Both the position numbers and the translations under genes were made by a program. Source: JAUXFS01 sp963772635 (GTDB lineage: Bacteria > Pseudomonadota > Alphaproteobacteria > Rhodospirillales > Defluviicoccaceae). Taken from it: 64,000 nt of DNA. Location: positions 1 through 64,000 of the forward strand of contig CAVYYK010000012.1 in NCBI GenBank assembly GCA_963772635.1, in the 5' to 3' direction. Within the stretch, counting starts at the first letter, position 1. The number at the start of each line of letters is the position of its first letter. A model generated the notes under the pieces. That model made no database searches and was not told where the DNA came from. It worked only from the letters and a program-made list of their open reading frames with translations. Shown in pieces: positions 50,070-62,428 of the stretch.

Positions 50070-51113
50070 TCACCGCTCGACGGTGCGGTTCCAGCGGTTG
50101 GTCCACTCGCCCCGATTTTCGTTGACGACGTCCCAGTCGATCGCGATCAGTTTGTCGATCTTCTCGGGGCCGTACGGCAGCTTGTCGCCCAACTCCTTCG
50201 GCAGCTCGGTGGTCTTGTTGGTCGGACCAAAGCCCTGACCCTCGGCCAGCAAGACCTGGATCTCCGGCGAGAGCACGAACTGGAGAAACTTCTGGCTGAG
50301 CTCGGGTACGTCGCTGTCGACCACCGGGCAGGCCGCGACCATCAGCGCCACCCCGCCCTCCTTGGGATAGGCGAAGGCGCCGGGGAAGCCGGTGTCGGCC
50401 AGCGCCTTGAGGCGCCCGCTGCCCCACACCGAAAGGGCGATCTCGCCACTCTGGAACAGCTCCGACATCTTGCCCGAGGAGGGCTCGAAGGTGAGGACGT
50501 TGGGGGCGACCTCGTCGATGAAGGCGGTGAACCCGGGGTCGATGTTGGTCTCGCCGCCGCCGCGCAGCTTGGCCATCATGATCAGCGCATGCAGGCCGTA
50601 GGTGTTGTTGATCGGCGGCACCACCAGCTTGCCCTTGAACTTCTTGTCGGTCAGATCCTCCCACGAGTTGGGCGCCGCCCAGCCGTTCTTCTCGAACATC
50701 TCCTTGTTGTAGGCGAGGCCGGTGACGACGAAGCCGACGCCGATCGCCTTGTCGGTTCCCATCCGGGCGATGTCGTAGATGTCGGCCAGCACCGGCGCGT
50801 CCTCGATCGGCGCGCAGAACCCGAACGCCACCGCCTGGTACATCGGGCCGTCGTCGAGGAACACCACGTCGAGCTCCTGCGCGCTCTTCTGCGCCTGCAG
50901 CTTGGCGAGCGTGTCGGTGGAGTTGCCGGGGACGTAGACGATCTTGACATCGTTCTGCGCCTCGAACGCCGGAATGATCTTCTCCTTCATCAGGTTTTCG
51001 GTGGAGCCGCCGTAGGCGCCCACGTACATGGTCGGCGGATCCGCGACCGCGGATCCCGCCGCCGCCATCGACGCGGCCATCGCCGCGCATGCCATCAAAG
51101 CTGCTTTTCTCAT
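50070..51113 (-). CDS. ABC transporter periplasmic substrate-binding protein, PotD type
   Basis: The protein has 347 residues from ATG 51113 with GGGAGGGA upstream. The signal peptide MRKAALMACAAMAASM ends near GSAVA. Typical features of cluster D solute-binding proteins follow: MYVGAYGGSTENLMKEKIIP, VVFLDDGPMYQAVAFG, GLAYNKEMFEKNGWAAPNSW and FVLSPEIQVLLAEGQGFGPTN. It is the first gene of the operon. A polyamine, opine or other amino-acid derivative is a reasonable ligand class; the exact ligand is not readable. Confidence 0.91.
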   Translation of the reverse strand: MRKAALMACAAMAASMAAAGSAVADPPTMYVGAYGGSTENLMKEKIIPAFEAQNDVKIVYVPGNSTDTLAKLQAQKSAQELDVVFLDDGPMYQAVAFGFCAPIEDAPVLADIYDIARMGTDKAIGVGFVVTGLAYNKEMFEKNGWAAPNSWEDLTDKKFKGKLVVPPINNTYGLHALIMMAKLRGGGETNIDPGFTAFIDEVAPNVLTFEPSSGKMSELFQSGEIALSVWGSGRLKALADTGFPGAFAYPKEGGVALMVAACPVVDSDVPELSQKFLQFVLSPEIQVLLAEGQGFGPTNKTTELPKELGDKLPYGPEKIDKLIAIDWDVVNENRGEWTNRWNRTVER

Positions 51114-51235
51114 CTCGTCCCTCCCTCGCCATCTCGGCATCGATCGCCTGCGCCGTTCACATGGCAGGCCTGTTGCGTATGGTTACGTCGTATCAGCACC
51201 AAGGCATGATATCAAATTCGGAAAATTCGGCTTTC

Positions 51236-51252
51236 CATAAACAAATATTATG
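51236..51252. promoter_or_regulatory. Candidate LysR operator (T-N11-A dyad)
   Basis: CATAA, seven bases, TTATG form an inverted repeat containing the LysR-type T-N11-A pattern, in an AT-rich block about 125 bases upstream of the solute-binding gene start. The LysR gene at the far end of the operon is the natural candidate regulator. Inference. Confidence 0.4.
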
Positions 51253-51268
51253 AATTTTGAGCGCCAGC

Positions 51269-51359
51269 GTGCGGGATCATCAACGGCGACAGGAAGAACG
51301 CGGTCAACCCCTCGCGCCGCGGGAACCGATGGCGGACGAAGACGAGCAACGCCGGGATG
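51269..51359 (-). pseudogene. Relic fragment of a PotC-type permease gene
   Basis: These 91 bases match 47697-47787, inside the PotC-type permease, at roughly nine in ten positions and in the same orientation, starting CGTGCGGGATCATCAACGGC. Substitutions are scattered and flanks do not align, so it looks like the remains of a paralogous transporter gene rather than a recent duplication. Confidence 0.65.
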
Positions 51360-51596
51360 CGACGACAAGGGCGGGGATTGGGGAGACGCTGCAGCCGCCG
51401 GCGACATCTTCGCTTGTCGGCGACCGGTTGGGCGGGCTAGGTTGCCCGGGACGGTGGGGCCGGTTGCGGGGCGGGTGCCATATGTCGGAACCAGACCACT
51501 AGTTTACCCAAATCACCCAAGAACGGCGCGGACGGCTGAAATGATCCCTTGAGCCGTCGTCCGTTCGAGGGTCCCGCCGAGAAGATCATTGCCCGC

Positions 51597-54870
<3,274 letters not shown>

Positions 54871-54996
54871 ATCGCTTAACCAGGCTCCGACGGAGTGGAC
54901 ACGTCGCATGCGCCAACATTCGATAGTCGAGCGCCTCCAAAAATCATAGTTTACACCTCAGGGGAACATGCGGCGACATGAGGGAGGCTGCCCGAC

Positions 54997-57576
54997 GTGA
55001 ATTCTGGCTTACCGTGTGTTGGGGAGCATGATCCCGAGTCGCTCTTTCGGTCCTACGAACTGGTCCCCGGGAGCTATGACGAAATGCTGGAACCTGCCCT
55101 GGGACTGCGGCCCCATTGGCAGCGGTTCGTCTTGGGCCTTCGGGGCATGTCCGAAGATGATCTGAACAGATGCCTGCGCAAAGCCGACCGGATGCTGCGC
55201 GAAAGCGGGTTCGCGCATTCGCTCGCGTCCTCGACCGAGGCGTCGGAAAGACCATGGGACCTGGACTTCGTCCCGCTGATCATTCCATCGGATGAATGGC
55301 TGCACCTCGAAGCCGGGCTCGTGCAGAGGGCGACCCTTCTCAACGCCATCCTCGCCGATCTATACGGCCCCCAACGTTTGCTGCGGGAGAGCCACCTGCC
55401 GGCAGCGCTGATCTTTGCCAATCCGCACTTTCTCAGGTCCTGTCACGGCATCGAGCCCCGTGACGGGGTTTACCTCCACACCTACGCGGCCGATCTCGGA
55501 CGGGGACCCGACGGACGGTGGTGGGTACTCGCCGACCGCACCCAGGCCCCGGCCGGTGCCGGCTACGCGCTCGAGAACCGCCTCATCATGTCCCGCTGCC
55601 TGCCGGAACTCTTTCGCCAGAGCCACGTTCATCGGCTCGCCGGCTTCTTTCAAACCATGCACAACGGCCTGATGACACGGACCGGCCGGGACGATCCGCG
55701 CATCGTTCTGCTGACCGACGAAACAAAGGTCGACAGCTATTTCGACCATGCGTATCTAGCACGCTATCTGGGCTACACACTGGCCGAGGGCGCCGATCTC
55801 ACGGTCAGGCAGAACAAGGTCTACCTGAAGACGGTGGAAGGCTTGATGCCGGTCGATCTCATCGTGCGAGGGATTGATTCGGAATTCTGCGATCCTTTGG
55901 AACTCGACACCCAGTCCACCCTTGGGGTCGCCGGACTTGTTCAGGCCGCCCGCGCCAGAACCGTCACGGTGGCCAACGCACTTGGCAGTGGCCTCGTCGA
56001 ATCGAAGGCGCTGATGGGTTTTCTGCCCACTCTTTGCCGGGTGCTGCTCGATGAGGATCTGATCCTTCCCAATACGGCGACGTGGTGGTGCGGGCAGAAC
56101 GATGCGCTCGATCAAGTCCTGTGCCACCTCGATCGGGTTGCCATTGACCAGGCCTTCGAGCGTCGTCCCCTGTTTGATCCGGACTCCGGGCCCGTCCTCG
56201 GCAGCCGCCTAAACGAGGAGCAACGCCAGGAAGTCGTTGAGCGTCTGAAGACCAAGGGTCACGACTACTTGGCGCAGGAGTTGGTCACGTTGTCGACGAC
56301 GCCGATCTGGCACCAACGAACTCTGCAGCCAAGACCGATGTCTACGCGGATTTTCCTCGCCGCCGGGGAGGACGGATACGTGGCAATGCCCGGTGGCCTG
56401 ACCCGGGTCTCGGCGACCGAAAACCCCAAGGCCGCGCTGCTCCGCCGCGGAAAGGGGGCAAAGGACACGTGGGTCCTCTCCCATTCACCGACGTCCGGTT
56501 TCAGCCTGTTGCGCTCATCGCTCGGGACTTCGAGCCCGAGACGGCGAAGCAAGGACATTCCGAGCCACTCCGCAGACAACCTGTTCTGGTTGGGACGCTA
56601 CGCCGAGCGCACCGAGGACATGATGCGCGCCCTCCGCAGCGTCCTGCGCCGGCTGACCGAGGACTTCAGTGAACCGCAAGAGGTGGCGGTTCTCCAACGC
56701 GTCGTCGACGTCTTGCTCGACAGGACCAAAATCGGCCCGGCGACGGAGGAAGAACTGCGCGCAGGCTCCACCGTCTCCATCGAACGCCAGATCAGCGCGT
56801 TGATGTTCGAGCCTGGGATCCACTATGGACTCCAAACCACGGCGAGCGATCTCAACCGGACGACGGCCCTCTCCCGCGACTGGTTGTCACTGGAAGCATG
56901 GCGGGCGCTGAGTCGTTTGCAACTCGAAGCGACACGGCCCCCTCTGTGGGGCCGGTTCGACGTCGGCGAGGCGCTCGAGCGCACCGAGGACGTCATTCAG
57001 GCGCTCGCGACGTTCAGCGGCATGGAAACGGAGAACATGACCCGAGACTACGGGTGGCGGTTTCTCGACATGGGCCGAAGGCTCGAGCGAGGATGGCACC
57101 TCGCCCGCATCCTGCATCGGCTTTTGGTCCGCAACGACCCGGAAGAGGACGGCAGTCTGGTGCTGCTTCTGGAACTTGCCGACAGCATCATGACCTACCG
57201 TTGGCGATATCTGGCGACGCCGATGTTGGCGCCGGTTATCGACCTGCTACTCCTCGACGAGACCAATCCGCGCTCGGTGGCATTTCAACTCGCGGCCCTG
57301 CTGGGCCACGTGGACAATCTGCCGGTCATCGTCTCGCCGCCGGCCAGGAGCGCCGAACAAAGGATCATGCTGTCGTTGTCTACGGCTGTCCGGCTCGCGG
57401 AAATACCGGTGCTGTGCCAGGCGAACTCCACCGGGCATCGAAAACCGTTGGCGATGCTGCTCGGCCAACTCGACGCCGACCTGCCGAAGCTCTCGGAGGC
57501 GATCACACGGGACTACTTCAGCCATGCGGAAGCCCGCCGACCCGTCGATCTCAAAGCGGCACCGGAGGCGTCGTGA
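54997..57576 (+). CDS. Circularly permuted ATP-grasp protein fused to an Alpha-E domain
   Basis: The protein has 859 residues from GTG 54997. The N-terminal about 480 residues are the circularly permuted ATP-grasp (former DUF404/407): ENRLIMSRCLPELF, LLTDETKVDSYFDHAYLARYLG and GLVESKALMGFLPTLCRVLLDED. The C-terminal about 330 residues are Alpha-E (former DUF403): SADNLFWLGRYAERTEDMMR, YGWRFLDMGRRLERGWHL and SIMTYRWRYLA. In many bacteria these are separate genes; here they are fused. The family is predicted to form peptide or amide bonds. The stop overlaps the next start (GTGA). Confidence 0.93.
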   Translation: MNSGLPCVGEHDPESLFRSYELVPGSYDEMLEPALGLRPHWQRFVLGLRGMSEDDLNRCLRKADRMLRESGFAHSLASSTEASERPWDLDFVPLIIPSDEWLHLEAGLVQRATLLNAILADLYGPQRLLRESHLPAALIFANPHFLRSCHGIEPRDGVYLHTYAADLGRGPDGRWWVLADRTQAPAGAGYALENRLIMSRCLPELFRQSHVHRLAGFFQTMHNGLMTRTGRDDPRIVLLTDETKVDSYFDHAYLARYLGYTLAEGADLTVRQNKVYLKTVEGLMPVDLIVRGIDSEFCDPLELDTQSTLGVAGLVQAARARTVTVANALGSGLVESKALMGFLPTLCRVLLDEDLILPNTATWWCGQNDALDQVLCHLDRVAIDQAFERRPLFDPDSGPVLGSRLNEEQRQEVVERLKTKGHDYLAQELVTLSTTPIWHQRTLQPRPMSTRIFLAAGEDGYVAMPGGLTRVSATENPKAALLRRGKGAKDTWVLSHSPTSGFSLLRSSLGTSSPRRRSKDIPSHSADNLFWLGRYAERTEDMMRALRSVLRRLTEDFSEPQEVAVLQRVVDVLLDRTKIGPATEEELRAGSTVSIERQISALMFEPGIHYGLQTTASDLNRTTALSRDWLSLEAWRALSRLQLEATRPPLWGRFDVGEALERTEDVIQALATFSGMETENMTRDYGWRFLDMGRRLERGWHLARILHRLLVRNDPEEDGSLVLLLELADSIMTYRWRYLATPMLAPVIDLLLLDETNPRSVAFQLAALLGHVDNLPVIVSPPARSAEQRIMLSLSTAVRLAEIPVLCQANSTGHRKPLAMLLGQLDADLPKLSEAITRDYFSHAEARRPVDLKAAPEAS

Positions 57577-58464
57577 TCTACGACGTGAGCCACCGGACCA
57601 GCTACCGATACTCCATTCCGGTATCCTTTTCCCATCATGTACTGCACCTGAGCCCGCGGCCCTTCACCCACCAGACCTGTCATCGCACGGCTTTGTCGAT
57701 ATCCCCGACGCCGACGGTTCAGGCATCGACGACCGACTATTTCGGCAATCCGGTGACCCACATCACCCTGCAGGAGCAGCACAGAGAACTCTCGCTGCAT
57801 GCCCGTAGCGTCATCGAGGTTCACCACACCTCCCGCCCGGCTCCATCCGAGACCCGGCCATGGGACGAAATCTACCGCATGCTCGAAACGGACATTTCCG
57901 AGGACGCGCTGGAATCCCTTCAGTACGTGTTCGAACTCCCCGCGAACGCGGAGTACCGTCGACCTTCGCGACTACGCGGCGGCATCGTTTCCGCCGGGTC
58001 GACCCGTTCTCGAGGGCGCGCTCGACTTGACGCGACGGATGTTCGAGGATTTCGACTATGACGACACGGCGACGACCGTATGGACACCGGTCGACGAGGT
58101 CTTCGCCGGTCGGCGCGGCGTTTGCCAGGACTTCGCCCATCTGGAGCTGGCGTGCCTCCGGGCATTGCGGTTGCCCGCCCGCTACGTCAGCGGCTATCTT
58201 CTGACCAAGGCGCCGGAGGGCAAGAGCAAGCTCGTCGGAGCGGACGCGTCTCACGCGTGGATTTCCGTCTGGTGTCCGGGGTACGGATGGGTCGACTTGG
58301 ATCCAACCAACAACCTCTTGGTCTCGGTCGACCACGTGGCCATCAGCATCGGCCGCGATTACGGGGATGTGAGCCCGGTAAACGGCGTCATCTTCGGCGG
58401 CGGCGCGCATACCGTCGACGTTGCCGTGGACGTCAACCCCGTCGAGGCGGTTGCGTCGGACTGA
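57573..58464 (+). CDS. Transglutaminase-family protein, one frame change
   Basis: The protein has about 296 residues from GTG 57573, coupled to the ATP-grasp gene by a four-base overlap. It has an N-terminal beta-domain (MIYDVSHRTSYRYSIPVSFSH). The frame changes near 57,958, and the continuation TVDLRDYAAASFPPGRPV leads to the catalytic core: cysteine in RRGVCQDFAHLELA, histidine in ADASHAWISVWCP, aspartate in VDLDPTNNLL. This is the short transglutaminase that routinely accompanies ATP-grasp/Alpha-E genes. Confidence 0.92.
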
Positions 58465-58635
58465 GCGGTGATGGAATCTCGGATCCCTGAACCGCGAGAG
58501 AAATCCGGGATAGCATCCATGTCTGGCGTGAAATCTTCGAACGCGTGGTAGTGATCGACCCTGGCAATGCCTGCCGACAATCCGATGTGGTGGTGGGCGC
58601 GGGCGCGCAGCGGGCCACGGCGAGGACGTCGGCGG

Positions 58636-60024
58636 TCACGAGGGCGTCGGCGGCGGGAAATGGAGCCGGACCTCGAGGCCCGGCTTGTTGTCGGCGAGGG
58701 TGATGGCGATGCCGTGGGCCTCGGCAATGGCCGCGACCAATGACAGACCGAGACCGCTGCCCGGGGTGGAGCGGCTGCGATCGAGACGATAGAAGCGCTG
58801 AAACACCTCGTCCCGCGCCTCCGGCGGAATGCCCGGGCCGGTGTCGGAGACGATGCCGACCGGCCCGTCGGCGCCCCGTTCCAGGACGAACCCGATGCGC
58901 GAGCCTTCGGGGGTGTGGCGGATGGCGTTTTCGACGAGATTGGCGAGCATCTGCATCAACAGCTCGCGGTCGCCCCGAACACCGACTCCGGGCGCGACGA
59001 CGGCGGTCAGGGTTTGCCCCCGGTCCTCGGCAACGGCACCGTAGGCGTCGGCGATCGACCGGAACACGCCCGACAGATCGACGGCCGAGAACGAGGCCTT
59101 CCGGGTGCCCGATTCGATCTGGGCGATGCGCAGCAGCGCCGAAAAGGTCGCGAGGATCGCGTCGGTGTCGGCGATCGCCCGATCGACGGCGGTCTCGTAA
59201 TCTTCCAGGCGGCGCGCCCGCAGCCGCGCGTCTTCGAGCCGCTGGCGAAGGCGGCCCAACGGCGTCCTCAGATCATGGGCGATGTCGTTGGAGACGTGGC
59301 GCAGGCTCTCCATCAGCGCCTGCACCCGGTCCAGCATCTCGTTGAGATTGATCGCCAGGCGGTCGAGCTCGTCGCCGGTCCCGCGCGTCGGCACCCGTTC
59401 GGCGAGCCTGCCTTCGATGATCGCCCGGCTGGTCCGGTTGATCGCGTCGACGCGGCGAAGGAAGCCGAGGCTGAGGACGACGCCGCCGACGACCCCGAGC
59501 AGGACCGTGGCGCCGAACGCCCATCCGTAGGCGCCGACGATCACTTCCTCGAACTCGACGATGGTATGGAGGTCCTTGCCGACGAGCAGGAACGACCCGT
59601 CCGCCAATACGACCCCCAAGGCGAGCAGGCGATGGCTGTCGCTGTCCTCATCATCATCGTGGTGTTCGTCCCGTTCCTCCGGCGCGGGAAGTTGGTGCCA
59701 GCCGTTGCGCTGTGAACGGATCGGCAGATTGCCGGCGATCTTCCGGCCCTCTTGATCGACCAGCAGGTAGAAGATCGTCGAACTGGGGACGGAGGCGAGC
59801 CGCTGGTCGATGGCATCGGCCACATGCGGGATGCCGCCGGTCCGATGGTCCTCCACCAGGGCCGCCACCTCGATCTCGATGGTCGCGGCGAGTTGCTGGC
59901 GTAGTGCTTCGCCGGTGATCCAATAGATCACGCCGAAGAGGACGAGCACCGAAATGCCGAACAGGCCGGCGTAGAGAGCGGCGAGGCGGAAACCGGTGGT
60001 GCGGAGTATCCTAGTCAGGCGCAC
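58636..60024 (-). CDS. Membrane sensor histidine kinase
   Basis: The protein has 462 residues from GTG 60024, overlapping the response-regulator stop by 14 bases. Membrane helix 1 is at about 12-34. A periplasmic domain of about 130 residues includes a striking acidic, His-rich stretch (EERDEHHDDDEDSDSHR), suggestive of metal binding. Helix 2 follows, then HAMP, the H-box NDIAHDLRTPLGRL, the N-box NLVENAIRHTPEG, and G boxes DTGPGIP and GSGLGLSLV. It probably senses metal ions or a cationic signal and phosphorylates the adjacent regulator. Confidence 0.92.
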   Translation of the reverse strand: MRLTRILRTTGFRLAALYAGLFGISVLVLFGVIYWITGEALRQQLAATIEIEVAALVEDHRTGGIPHVADAIDQRLASVPSSTIFYLLVDQEGRKIAGNLPIRSQRNGWHQLPAPEERDEHHDDDEDSDSHRLLALGVVLADGSFLLVGKDLHTIVEFEEVIVGAYGWAFGATVLLGVVGGVVLSLGFLRRVDAINRTSRAIIEGRLAERVPTRGTGDELDRLAINLNEMLDRVQALMESLRHVSNDIAHDLRTPLGRLRQRLEDARLRARRLEDYETAVDRAIADTDAILATFSALLRIAQIESGTRKASFSAVDLSGVFRSIADAYGAVAEDRGQTLTAVVAPGVGVRGDRELLMQMLANLVENAIRHTPEGSRIGFVLERGADGPVGIVSDTGPGIPPEARDEVFQRFYRLDRSRSTPGSGLGLSLVAAIAEAHGIAITLADNKPGLEVRLHFPPPTPS

Positions 60025-60688
60025 GGAGACAGTATCCCGATCCGCGGACGGTATGGATGAGCTCGGCGCCGAAGCCCCGGTCGATCTTGCCGCGAAGGCG
60101 GCTGACGTGGGTCTCGACGACGCTGGTCTGCGGGTCGAAATGGAACTCCCAGACGTGCTCGAGCAGCATGGTGCGGGTGACGACCCGGCCGGCATGCCGC
60201 ATCAGATATTCGAGCAGCTTGAATTCCTGAGGCTGCAAATCGATCCGCCGTCCAGCGCGAACGACCGTTCGTTTCAACAGATCCATTTCGAGATCGGCCA
60301 CCCGCAGCGTCGTCTCGACGGTGGTCATCGGTGGCCGACGGGCCAGCGCGTTGACGCGGGCCAGCAGCTCGGCGAACGCAAACGGTTTGACCAGATAGTC
60401 GTCGCCGCCGGCCTCCAGGCCCTCGACCCGATCGTCGATCCCACCAAGGGTCGTCAGGAACAGCACGGGGGTCTTCACCCCCGCGCCGCGGATCGTCTTG
60501 ACGATGCCGAGGCCGTCGAGCCCGGGGAGCATGCGGTCGACGATCAACACGTCGTAGGATTCGCCGGCGGCGAGGAACAGGCCATCCCGGCCGTTCGGCG
60601 CGTGATCGACCGTGTTGCCGTGTTCCTTGAGACCGTTGGCGATATAGGCGGCGGTCTCCGGGTCGTCCTCAATGATCAGGATTTTCAT
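60011..60688 (-). CDS. OmpR-family response regulator
   Basis: The protein has 225 residues. The receiver domain has the acidic pair EDD, phospho-acceptor D51 (LIVDRMLPGLDG), and lysine in YLVKPFAF. The C-terminal winged helix has LQPQEFKLLEYLMRHAG and VETHVSRLRGKID. It is the partner of the histidine kinase. The upstream cytochrome b561 and PepSY genes, on the same strand, are likely part of the same transcript or its targets. Confidence 0.95.
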   Translation of the reverse strand: MKILIIEDDPETAAYIANGLKEHGNTVDHAPNGRDGLFLAAGESYDVLIVDRMLPGLDGLGIVKTIRGAGVKTPVLFLTTLGGIDDRVEGLEAGGDDYLVKPFAFAELLARVNALARRPPMTTVETTLRVADLEMDLLKRTVVRAGRRIDLQPQEFKLLEYLMRHAGRVVTRTMLLEHVWEFHFDPQTSVVETHVSRLRGKIDRGFGAELIHTVRGSGYCLRAPD

Positions 60689-60742
60689 CGATCGGCCGGC
60701 TTCGTTGCATGTGGCGAAGATCCTACTCCTTTCTTGGAGATT

Positions 60743-61321
60743 TCACTCCTGACCGAGGAACATGCGGCCAAGGACGCGATGCCCCACAATATCGTGGACG
60801 ACGGCGATCCCCGCATGGCCGATCAGATAGGCCCACATGAGGTTTGCGAGAACCTCGTGGAGTTCCAGCACAAGTCGGCCGCCACCGGCCAATGAACCAT
60901 CGGCCCCCATCAAGGCGTACACAATTGCGCCGGTCACCGCCATCGCCGTTGCGACGAGAAGTCCCAGCCCATGGATGGCGCTGGCCAGCGGCGTTTCGGC
61001 CATTGGCGGCGGTAGACGACGTTGGGCGAGACTGTTGCGATAGTTGCCGATGTCCGCGAGCACGCGGCGTCGGCGCTCCGCCGAGAACCAGGGAATCAAA
61101 GCGCCCGGACCTTCTTCATTTAGCCGCAGCATCATCCACAGCCAATACAGCGCGAGGAGGCCGAGACTGACAAGGCCAACCGCTTCGTGGAGCTCGAAGG
61201 GGAAGTTCTCGGTTGGTCCGCCGGGTTTCGGCCGCTCCATGAACAGGCTGATGACAAGCTGGTGGACGATCGCGACCGCCAGCGCGGTATGAAGAATACG
61301 GGTGGTCAGCGTTTTCTGCAT
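60743..61321 (-). CDS. Cytochrome b561-type membrane protein
   Basis: The protein has 192 residues from ATG 61321 and four predicted helices. Histidines suitable as haem ligands occur in RILHTALAVAIVHQL, FELHEAVGLVSL, SAIHGLGLLVA, LELHEVLANLMW and IGHAGIAVVHDI, the pattern of the bacterial cytochrome b561 / Ni,Fe-hydrogenase b-type family. It probably mediates transmembrane electron transfer. It sits between the PepSY gene and the two-component genes. Confidence 0.87.
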   Translation of the reverse strand: MQKTLTTRILHTALAVAIVHQLVISLFMERPKPGGPTENFPFELHEAVGLVSLGLLALYWLWMMLRLNEEGPGALIPWFSAERRRRVLADIGNYRNSLAQRRLPPPMAETPLASAIHGLGLLVATAMAVTGAIVYALMGADGSLAGGGRLVLELHEVLANLMWAYLIGHAGIAVVHDIVGHRVLGRMFLGQE

Positions 61322-61410
61322 GGTCTGGCCTTCGGTTCTAGTATGGGAAGAGAGTGGATGGTCAAGAGGAGCCGGCCCGCGCGGGAGCACGGGCCGGACC
61401 GGTGGGACGC

Positions 61411-61989
61411 TCAGTCGTCGTCCTCGTCGTCTCCGGTGCTCTTCACCCTCACGACCTTGCCGGTCGCGCCGTCGACCATGACCTTGTGCACGGCGTTGTC
61501 CTTGGCGACCTTGACCTTGAACAGCATGGTGTCGTCGTCGTCGTCGACGCGCGCCTCGATCGCCTTGCCGCCGGTGTGCTGCTCGGCGGTGGCGATCGCC
61601 GCCGCGAGCGTCGTCGAAGTCGCCGCGAGCCTGGCGAGTTCGTCCTGGTCCTCCGAATCGAAGATCCTGGCGATCAGGCCCTCGTCGTCGGTGCGCACCA
61701 CTTTTCCGGACGTGGGATCGACAAGGACCTCGGTGATCTTGTCCTTCGACACCGTCTTGATCTCGTAGACGTAGGCGCCGTTGTCCTTGTCCATGTCGAT
61801 CTTCATCGCCCGCCCGCCCGAGTGCTGCTCGGCGGCGGCGATCGCCTCGACGACCGAGGTCTTGGCGGCGAGCGCCGCGGCGATTTCCCGGCCGCCCTCG
61901 TGCTCTTCAGAAGATGCGAGGGCCGATCCGGTGGCACCGAGGGCGAACACGGCGGCCATCGCGGCCGGAAGGATCTTGGAACGAATCAT
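61411..61989 (-). CDS. Exported protein with two PepSY domains
   Basis: The protein has 192 residues. The signal peptide ends near GSALASSEE. Two similar PepSY units follow: SVVEAIAAAEQHSGGRAMKI to DPTSGKVVR, and TLAAAIATAEQHTGGKAIEA to DGATGKVVR. The tail is acidic (GDDEDDD). PepSY proteins are often found next to two-component systems and b-type cytochromes and are thought to be regulatory or to bind cations. It is the first gene of the four-gene set. Confidence 0.91.
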   Translation of the reverse strand: MIRSKILPAAMAAVFALGATGSALASSEEHEGGREIAAALAAKTSVVEAIAAAEQHSGGRAMKIDMDKDNGAYVYEIKTVSKDKITEVLVDPTSGKVVRTDDEGLIARIFDSEDQDELARLAATSTTLAAAIATAEQHTGGKAIEARVDDDDDTMLFKVKVAKDNAVHKVMVDGATGKVVRVKSTGDDEDDD

Positions 61990-62428
61990 GGTCCTGGTCT
62001 CCTGTAGCTGACGTTGGCCCGCCCGATGCGGCCCGTTGCACGCATCATCGGAGATCCAGGTTTGGCGGGGGTTTGGCCCAACTATACGGATTGGTAAGCT
62101 TGCCCGTGGGCCCGGGCGACAGGCAGAGGCCCCCCGGCACCGAACACGGGGCGCGCGGAGTGAGCCGAACGTCGGGAGCGCCGGCTACTTGGCGGCTTCG
62201 CGGTCGCGGCGGCGCTGGAGCAAGTCCATGATCATCGCCGCCGTCCGGTCGATCGAGTGCGAGGTGACGCCGATGCTCGGCCCGAGATCCGGATGGCGGG
62301 GCGGGGCCGGGTCGCCGCCAGCGCCGGCGCGAACCGGCGGTCGCCGGGCAGCCCCTCGCCGGCGGCGAGGCCCGACGCCTCCGGCGGCTCGGCGCCCATA
62401 CCACCCGATGGCGGACCAACCGGCGGCC
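61990..62428. other. Gene-poor stretch between the PepSY and P450 genes
   Basis: No gene is firmly supported. On the minus strand short coding-like pieces occur in different frames, for example AAGEGLPGDRRFAPAL (reminiscent of MOSC-type proteins) and IGVTSHSIDRTAAMIMDLLQ ending at about 62186. They may be the remains of a frame-disrupted gene. The right side presumably has the PepSY operon promoter. Confidence 0.3.

Larger units (their letters stand above)
51114..51596. other. Intergenic region with operon control region and permease relic
   Basis: The part next to the solute-binding gene is AT-rich and promoter-like. Further right lies a short relic of a permease gene (listed separately), then about 235 bases with nothing recognised, up to the transglutaminase gene. 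Confidence 0.4.

Noticed and set aside
58359..58727. Minus-strand ORF overlapping the end of the transglutaminase gene
   Set aside because: A part (HHHIGLSAGIARVDHYH) looks protein-like, but it overlaps two confident genes and matches no family I know.
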